Positions 62,249 to 64,000 of a stretch of DNA of 64,000 nt are shown here, in pieces. Source of the stretch: Augochlora pura (lineage: Eukaryota > Arthropoda > Insecta > Hymenoptera > Halictidae); assembly GCF_028453695.1 (NCBI RefSeq), contig NC_135778.1:38514985-38578984 (forward strand), read 5' to 3'. Numbering within the stretch: the stretch's first letter is position 1; the number at the start of each line of letters is the position of its first letter. The notes beneath the pieces are model-generated. The model was not told where the DNA came from and searched no databases. It saw nothing but the letters and a program-made list of their open reading frames with translations. Both the position numbers and the translations under genes were made by a program.

Positions 62249-64000
62249 GTATACTACCTGGCACTCTTGAAGCATTGAATCTAGTTTTAATAATTTTATC
62301 ACAATTTCTAACCTTGAAACAGGGCTGAAATAATTTTGAGCACAGAAATTCAGCTATGCGTCGCGGCGCAGAGAAGTTTCGCTTCGCTCTGCGCTCGGCC
62401 GGGTTTTCTTACGTATCGCGGCGTTACAACACGCTGGGAACAGGCGAAACGGCCGGAGCCACCGAAAAAGAATTCCCCGACGAAGAAAGGCTCGTAAAAC
62501 TGGTGGTATATACACAGTGGTCGTCTCGTGAGCAAGATCCATGAGGCCCCGTCGCGCCGCGCTTGATGCTGCTGCTGCTGCTGCCACGGACAATGGGTCC
62601 TGACGTCACGAGACTGCACCTGCGACCGCTTCGCCCCGCACTCTCGCGCTCTCGCGTATGCACGGCCAACTACCCACCCCATGACGCGTGCTTCGTCTGC
62701 ATGCCCGGGACGTGTTCGTTTCAAAACATCCGTGAAAACGCGTAACCCGACTGGACGTGTACGCATTTCGCCCTGTGACGTTTTATAGTTGTTTATTAGG
62801 AGTAATAAGAACTGTGTTTGCCAACCGGCGTTCGAGATATTATTAGGGTAGGGGACACTGTTACTATGGGGCGAGCAATTGTGACTTTCGATTGTTTTTA
62901 AAGAAGTCGACTTTTGTCGTATAATATTTTCATTTTTCTATTTGACTATGTTAAAAATAATCCTTAATGTTATCTACCAATAAGGACGCGCCATGATTCC
63001 CCTCCGCTTAGTCGTCGCGTTTTTCGTTTGTTTTTGCTCTTTTGTTCTCTGTCTTTAATTCGTCTCCGCCATGTTCACGATTATAATATTCTTAGTGTTC
63101 TTATAATAAATAATTAAATATACATATACATATACCTAGAAAATAATAACAGGTTATGGGCCCAGGTGCTTCCGCGCGTTTTAAAAATATGATCGCAAAC
63201 ACGCTGCGGAAATTATAATGGTGTTAGGTTATGTCGTGTAACGCGACGGTTGGGTTATGGAATTAGGCGAATCTGAGCTACGGATGAACACGTGGTAAGA
63301 ATGTATCAAAGTACAAAGCACAAAAAATATATTATACGTACCCCAAAAAGTCGAGCAATTTTTATCTGAAACATCTTTTCATGCAACGAATATTTTGAGT
63401 ATTTAAGATCGTCATGTTACGAGACTCACCCTCTATATGTACACAATACTCCACCATGTATATGTACCCTGTACATTTACCTGCGCCGAGAATTCGAAAA
63501 AGGCGCAGATCGTTCCGACTCGCGAATGCAGCAGTGATCTTCCTATCGCTGCGTGAATGCTACATCTTAGCATATCTCTATCTCTACCGTCTCGTCTCTG
63601 TAGCAGCCGTAAGGCTATTCCGAGTAAACGGCAAATCACCAGCCACTGACGGCAACGATAAAATAGTTTCCGCTGTCCTCTGTAGAAAAAACTTTAATAG
63701 GCGATCTTCGACGTATCTGTGGCCTCTTTATAATTGCCTCGATATCTTCGGTGTTCGTAGAAACAGCTACGCGTTACTAAAGTGTTATATCTCGACGACG
63801 AGAAGAAGGGAGAGACGAGATGACGATAAGATTATCTAAATTACGGTTTAGGCTCTAACTTCGGAGTTCAGGTTTATGTGTATAGTGAGGAACAGGATTG
63901 TACTTTTAAAACTGGACTAAATGACTTTTTCTGATTAAATGAAATTTTTATGTGAATATTAGAGGAATTAGCTCATTACTGTAAAATGACTCAAAAATTA

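Larger units (their letters stand above)
55100..64000. other. Gene-free right end with CpG islands
   Basis: No supported exon. CpG-rich islands at 56640-57220, 58880-59490 and 62340-62770 (with a (CTG)5 run near 62564-62580) alternate with AT-rich DNA. Their open frames (up to 141 codons) show no domains and overlap in several phases, as expected of GC-rich noncoding DNA. The region could be a long intron or a regulatory domain of a gene beyond the window. Confidence 0.45.

Noticed and set aside
62350..62766. 138-codon minus frame with a QQQQQH run
   Set aside because: The glutamines come from a (CTG)5 microsatellite; the rest resembles noncoding CpG-rich DNA.

Overview
This looks like nuclear DNA from an insect, probably a bee or related hymenopteran. 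It is AT-rich with scattered CpG-rich islands. It has multi-exon genes with large repeat-filled introns, a cluster of juvenile-hormone-binding-protein (JHBP, 'takeout'/circadian-clock-controlled type) genes, and many short inverted-repeat transposon remnants. The order assignment is inference from gene content and style; no species is recognisable. Two 100-base N gaps mark scaffold joins. All gene models were built by hand from homology, open frames and splice sites whose phases agree.

Layout. (1) 2896-5413 (+): JHBP-family gene A, four exons read, with the C-terminal exon apparently lost in the N gap at 5480-5579. (2) 5720-6232: a 181-bp tandem repeat. (3) 7337-10483 (-): JHBP-like gene B, five exons, about 670 residues. 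A long low-complexity insert with 15-residue repeats interrupts its JHBP domain. A TATA box at 10858-10865 lies upstream, and a 35-codon transmembrane ORF sits between the two. (4) 12291-15696 (+): JHBP gene C, three exons, 260 residues, complete. (5) 15.7-22.5 kb: gene-free, with AT-rich simple and tandem repeats. (6) 22981-31685 (+): JHBP gene D, four exons, 269 residues, complete, with a TATA/Inr core promoter. (7) 31.7-36.1 kb: intergenic, with at least three MITE-like elements. (8) 36169-47900 (+): an SLC18B1-type vesicular polyamine transporter, eight exons, 497 residues, complete. (9) 47.9-64 kb: no gene that I can support. It holds CpG-rich islands, a possible 5' noncoding exon near 55 kb, and repeats.

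How the genes relate. The four JHBP-type proteins begin with signal-peptide-like segments and belong to the fold that carries hydrophobic ligands such as juvenile hormone in haemolymph or extracellular fluid. They form a diverged local array, three on + and one on -. The transporter is a multi-pass membrane protein of the MFS and has no evident link to the JHBP cluster. The most unusual object is gene B, a JHBP domain split by about 440 residues of repeat-rich, probably disordered sequence. The second is a piggyBac-like non-autonomous element family whose TTAA-CCCTTT ends recur ten times in the window.
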